41,023 nt of DNA. Source: a virus. A program made the translations under genes and the position numbers. The notes under the pieces were generated by a model that saw only the letters and a program-made list of their open reading frames with translations, was not told the DNA's origin and did no database searches. Below are positions 38,543-41,023 of this stretch, piece after piece (within the stretch, counting starts at the first letter, position 1; the number at the start of each line of letters is the position of its first letter). The stretch spans positions 1 through 41,023 of the IMG/VR virus record IMGVR_UViG_3300011126_000165. One strand, written 5' to 3'.

Positions 38543-38917
38543 CTAAAATCCTTTTCTTATCTCAATTTCTACTCTTGGATTATTTTTATCATATCCATAG
38601 TCATAACTTCCTGATATATATTTATCGTTCAAGGGAGCAGTAAAGATAGCATCATTTATACCTTTGGCTACGTTATCAGTATCTCCATGAGTCTTATCTT
38701 TATAGTATGCTTTTACGTTTACATAATACTTTTTATTTTTTGCTAGTAACTGATAAGGATATTTATTAAAACTTTTTATAAACTCTGTAATTATTAATTC
38801 TTTCCATTGTAAATACCTGTGATAATCTACATCTTTAAACTTTTGTTTTTGAGTTGTTCTTTTGTATGGGATAGGGTTATGTCCATCACAATATACTGTT
38901 AGCTTTAAACTATTCAT
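38543..38917 (-). CDS. RusA-like Holliday junction resolvase
   Basis: The 124-residue protein fits the RusA family: an N-terminal strand LKLTVYCDGHNPIPYKR, a central VKAYYKDKTHGDTDNVAKG with the catalytic Asp pair of 'DxDN', then NDAIFTAPLNDKYISG carrying a further Asp. It resolves Holliday junctions and branches in replicating DNA so that terminase gets linear concatemers. Being next to terL fits that role. It overlaps its upstream neighbour by 8 bp. Confidence 0.85.
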   Translation of the reverse strand: MNSLKLTVYCDGHNPIPYKRTTQKQKFKDVDYHRYLQWKELIITEFIKSFNKYPYQLLAKNKKYYVNVKAYYKDKTHGDTDNVAKGINDAIFTAPLNDKYISGSYDYGYDKNNPRVEIEIRKGF

Positions 38918-39317
38918 TTATCAACTCATTTAATTCTCTTTGATAATCTTGGGCTTTTATTCTATCCTGCTCATCTGAACCTTTATCACGTAATTTATAT
39001 TTTAAAATATTACCTTTTAGAAATCCAATGTATTCTTCTTTTGATAAAATTTCTTTCATTAAATCTATAGTTTGAAAATCTCCCCATAATCTATATCTCT
39101 TATCTGCTTCTTTATTTTTTGCTTGGTTAGTCTTTAATATCTCTCCTTTTATGATTTTAAAATAATCACTAGGATATGTGTCATTGTGGCCGCTATCATT
39201 TTCAACCTCATAATATGTTTTCCCCTCAGACAATATATCTTTTACTACTTTATATATTTTTCCTACTGTTATCTGAGAGAATATACCTGTTTTTATACAT
39301 TTTATTTCTTTACTCAA
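38910..39317 (-). CDS. DUF3310-like protein
   Basis: The 135-residue protein has a small beta N-terminus (GIFSQITVGKIYKVVKD) and a C-terminal part like DUF3310: RYRLWGDFQTIDLMKEILSK, EEYIGFLKGNILKYKLR and AQDYQRELNEL. DUF3310 proteins are common phage proteins, sometimes annotated as nucleotide kinase-like. No kinase P-loop is seen here. Confidence 0.65.
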   Translation of the reverse strand: MSKEIKCIKTGIFSQITVGKIYKVVKDILSEGKTYYEVENDSGHNDTYPSDYFKIIKGEILKTNQAKNKEADKRYRLWGDFQTIDLMKEILSKEEYIGFLKGNILKYKLRDKGSDEQDRIKAQDYQRELNELINE

Positions 39318-39963
39318 ATTGTTCTCCTGTTGATTGTATTTGTTCTAATAGCTTATTTATATCATCCGTAACATAATCCTTTATTTGTTTCTGTGACATA
39401 CCTTCTAAGTTGACTGCGTAATTGTTTGACATATTAATAAAAGTGTTTCTAACTTGATTTGCTAGCGCTGATAATATTTTAATTACATCTTCCTTTTCAA
39501 ATAGATTATCTTGCTCTTTGATATATTTAATTTCTTCACGTTTTCCTGCGAAGTATTCTTTTACCAAAGATGCTTTTGATTTCAATCCATTAAGCTGTAC
39601 TGTTTTTAAATTTGAATTTGGATCTTTTATAATATCTTCTATTTGCTGCAACAGTGTTTGCATTTCAGTATCTTCATCATTCCCTGTGTCGACATCCGAG
39701 GGAAATGATTTTATATCTTGTTTTTTTATGTCTTTTTTTTCTAGAAATTTTTCTTCTGGTTGCTTTTGAATAAGTGATTTTATTGAATCACCTGGATTAT
39801 CTGGATCTTTTCCTAAAAACTCAGCAGACTTTCTATAATAAAACTTCTTACCATAAATACACTTAGCTTCTTTTAGCCTTTTTTTATTTTTAGTAATATA
39901 TGGGGCAGATACTTTTAAACGCTTTGCAAGTTCTGCACCTGTTATTAGTTCATCTTTTTTCAC
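39310..39963 (-). CDS. Terminase small subunit-like (Nu1-type winged helix)
   Basis: The 217-residue protein has an N-terminal winged-helix pattern (residues 5-45, LITGAELAKRLKVSAPYITK), as in lambda Nu1, a linker and then a helical oligomerisation part (100-190), LKSKASLVKEYFAGKREE included. It starts at GTG 39963 overlapping the upstream stop (GTGA). It would bind near cos and recruit gpA. Unlike lambda, three genes separate it from terL. Confidence 0.7.
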   Translation of the reverse strand: MKKDELITGAELAKRLKVSAPYITKNKKRLKEAKCIYGKKFYYRKSAEFLGKDPDNPGDSIKSLIQKQPEEKFLEKKDIKKQDIKSFPSDVDTGNDEDTEMQTLLQQIEDIIKDPNSNLKTVQLNGLKSKASLVKEYFAGKREEIKYIKEQDNLFEKEDVIKILSALANQVRNTFINMSNNYAVNLEGMSQKQIKDYVTDDINKLLEQIQSTGEQFE

Positions 39964-40151
39964 GCTTTAAATCCTATTGCTTTTGCAATACTTAAAAATA
40001 ATTTTTTTGTTCTTTTTCTCAATTCCCACCTTTGAAATTCATATGAATTTTCTATTATTTCTTCTATTCTTTTATCTATTTTAGTATCTACTAAACCATG
40101 TTTTTTAATAAAATCTGTTTCTAATAAAAATTCGTTTATTTTTTCATTCAT
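39960..40151 (-). CDS. Small basic hypothetical protein
   Basis: Sixty-three residues with AAGGATATTT upstream. It is helical and basic (RWELRKRTKKLFLSIAKAIG) and overlaps the TerS-like start. No family recognised. Confidence 0.5.
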   Translation of the reverse strand: MNEKINEFLLETDFIKKHGLVDTKIDKRIEEIIENSYEFQRWELRKRTKKLFLSIAKAIGFKA

Positions 40152-40205
40152 TTTTTAAATATCCTTTTTTTATTAACTTCTATACCTGTTATTAGTCCAC
40201 CTTTT

Positions 40206-40310
40206 TTATTGTTCATAATATTCATACGTTATTTTTATATTTTTTATTGTTGGCATAAAAAAATCATTTATTTCAAAAAATACATGCCTTAAACTATTTT
40301 CATATTTCAA
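40206..40310 (-). CDS. Possible small ORF
   Basis: A 34-codon ORF from TTG 40310, protein-like in composition (NSLRHVFFEINDFFMPTIKN), without a clear ribosome site. The frame is open to the left of an A-rich repeat, so the real start may be hidden by a base error there. Confidence 0.3.
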   Translation of the reverse strand: MKYENSLRHVFFEINDFFMPTIKNIKITYEYYEQ

Positions 40311-40324
40311 TATTTCTTTTTTAT

Positions 40325-40615
40325 TTATTGTTTTTTTATTTTATTTATTGTTTTATCAAAAAATATTTTTGATGTTTTTTTGATTTTTTTTATATTGTTT
40401 GTGACTCCAATGATAAGACCTTTTGAATACAATATCTTTTCAGCTTCGGCTCTCATATAATTTGATTTGCAGTACCTATCCAAAGCTTCACAGTTATTAA
40501 AAATTTGTTTTTCTTTAAAATCTTTACTATAAAACCATATTATTTCATCTTCTTTTAGTATCGGTTCTATTCCTTTTACAAAATCTAAATATTTTTTATT
40601 TAAATTACTTTCCAC
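40325..40615 (-). CDS. Hypothetical protein, first late gene
   Basis: Ninety-six residues starting at GTG 40615 behind AAAAAGGATAAATC. It is charged at the start (LKEDEIIWFYSKDFKE) and Lys-rich at the end, soluble. As the gene nearest the right cos end it may be first in the late transcript. Function unknown. Confidence 0.55.
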   Translation of the reverse strand: MESNLNKKYLDFVKGIEPILKEDEIIWFYSKDFKEKQIFNNCEALDRYCKSNYMRAEAEKILYSKGLIIGVTNNIKKIKKTSKIFFDKTINKIKKQ

Positions 40616-40835
40616 GATTTATCCTTTTTTATTAACTTATATAAAATCATATCATATATAAAATTAACTTCCTTTTAGTAGTTAATAAATAGTTAATTTT
40701 TATATGATTTAAATTGTATTCAAACCCTTATACATTCGATTGTTCTTTAAATCTGTAAATTCGCTGTAAACCTCAACAATAAAGGGGCAAAACTTAACCA
40801 AATTTAAAAAAAACCAGAATGAGTGGAAAAGCGAG
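40616..40835. promoter_or_regulatory. cos-proximal noncoding region (right)
   Basis: This AT-rich stretch between the last gene and the right terminus holds GTTAAT at 40681-40686 and 40692-40697, 11 bp apart, plus related TTAACT inverted copies at 40632 and 40664. It is the likely cosB-type terminase-binding region because it lies between cos and the TerS-like gene. A late promoter is expected here, but none is convincing. Confidence 0.4.
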
Positions 40836-40847
40836 GTTCGAACTATT
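40836..40847. other. Right genome terminus, 12-bp cos-type repeat
   Basis: GTTCGAACTATT, identical to 26-37, is followed immediately by the ligation A and the adapter. It marks the physical right end of the packaged molecule. The circular unit length implied is 40,810 bp (40,822 minus one 12-bp copy). Confidence 0.75.
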
Positions 40848-40911
40848 AGATCGGAAGAGCACACGTCTGAACTCCAGTCACCGATGTATCTCGTATGCCG
40901 TCTTCTGCTTG
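40848..40911 (+). other. Illumina TruSeq indexed adapter (contaminant)
   Basis: The full 64-base adapter begins AGATCGGAAGAGCACACGTC and carries index CGATGT (40882-40887, TruSeq index 2). It is not biological. Reverse translation yields a well-known spurious Arg/Ser-rich peptide (RRRHTRYIGDWSSDVCSSDL). Confidence 0.98.
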
Positions 40912-41023
40912 AAAAAAAAAAATAAAAAAAAAAAGACACAGAACAATAAAGAATAAACACAAAAAAAGAGAACATCATAAAACTACAATGATCCTATCAC
41001 AACTATATAAAACACTGGTCTCA
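40912..41023. other. Run-off sequence after the adapter
   Basis: A-rich, low-complexity bases after the adapter end, as produced when a read continues past its template. No gene or repeat relation to the phage is seen. Confidence 0.85.

Noticed and set aside
40148-40225. 25-codon minus-strand ORF before the 39960-40151 gene
   Set aside because: No ribosome site and low-complexity Lys/Asn content, despite an ATGA overlap. The frame at 40206-40310 is more protein-like.
1-41023. CRISPR array, insertion sequence or integrase
   Set aside because: No regularly spaced repeats, no transposase and no tyrosine or serine recombinase motif were seen. The short tandem repeats lie inside genes.

Overview
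The window is the essentially complete genome of a tailed, contractile (myovirus-type) bacteriophage in linear form, framed by Illumina library adapter sequence. Real phage DNA appears to run from base 26 to base 40847. Bases 1-25 and 40848-41023 are adapter and sequencing run-off. The same 12 bp (GTTCGAACTATT) touches the adapter at both ends. That is what filled-in 12-nt 5' cohesive ends of a lambda-type cos phage would give, and the large terminase subunit is of the lambda gpA type. The DNA is strongly AT-rich, codon use is A/T-ended with AGA arginine, and ribosome sites are of the AAAGGA type. This suggests a host in the Campylobacterota (Arcobacter-like), but the genus is inference.

The left 10.6 kb is transcribed rightward and holds early genes. 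A sigma70-type promoter at 150 leads a chain of small overlapping genes: an HNH-type nuclease, a single-strand DNA-binding protein, an orphan NUMOD1 protein and several unknowns, ending at a terminator near 4150. Next come a tRNA-Ser(GCU), a compact RNA predicted to form two hairpins with kissing loops (4385-4479), an AntA/ORF6C antirepressor, a dUTPase and a zinc-ribbon protein. At 6.6-8.4 kb lies a module with an HUH-type replication initiator, hairpins and small membrane proteins. A second strong promoter (8422) drives a winged-helix regulator and further unknown genes, ending at a bidirectional terminator (10642-10676).

From about 10.8 kb to the right end, nearly everything is read leftward. 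In transcription order from the right end this gives: small genes, TerS-like protein, a DUF3310-like protein, RusA-like resolvase and TerL. A small regulatory and accessory cassette with its own promoter follows, including a CI-type HTH protein. Then comes a lambda-like head block (gpW-like joiner, portal, ClpP-like protease/scaffold, decoration protein D, major capsid protein E, connector and tail terminator), and then a Mu-like contractile tail block (DUF2635, sheath, tube, tail chaperone with a -1 frameshift, tape measure, gpN, gp44 hub, gp45 spike, gp46, gp47, gp48). Tail fibre and receptor-type proteins, a holin candidate, overlapping spanins, accessory genes and an amidase endolysin close the late region. 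A single rightward gene with its own promoter (23939-24118) interrupts the tail operon.

No integrase, transposase, DNA polymerase or replicative helicase was recognised, although the genome looks physically complete. Replication may therefore rest on the HUH protein plus SSB and host enzymes, as in P2-type rolling-circle replication. The candidates I find least explained by known features are the kissing-loop RNA beside the tRNA, the second possible programmed frameshift at 1212, the HUH module and the isolated gene in the tail operon.
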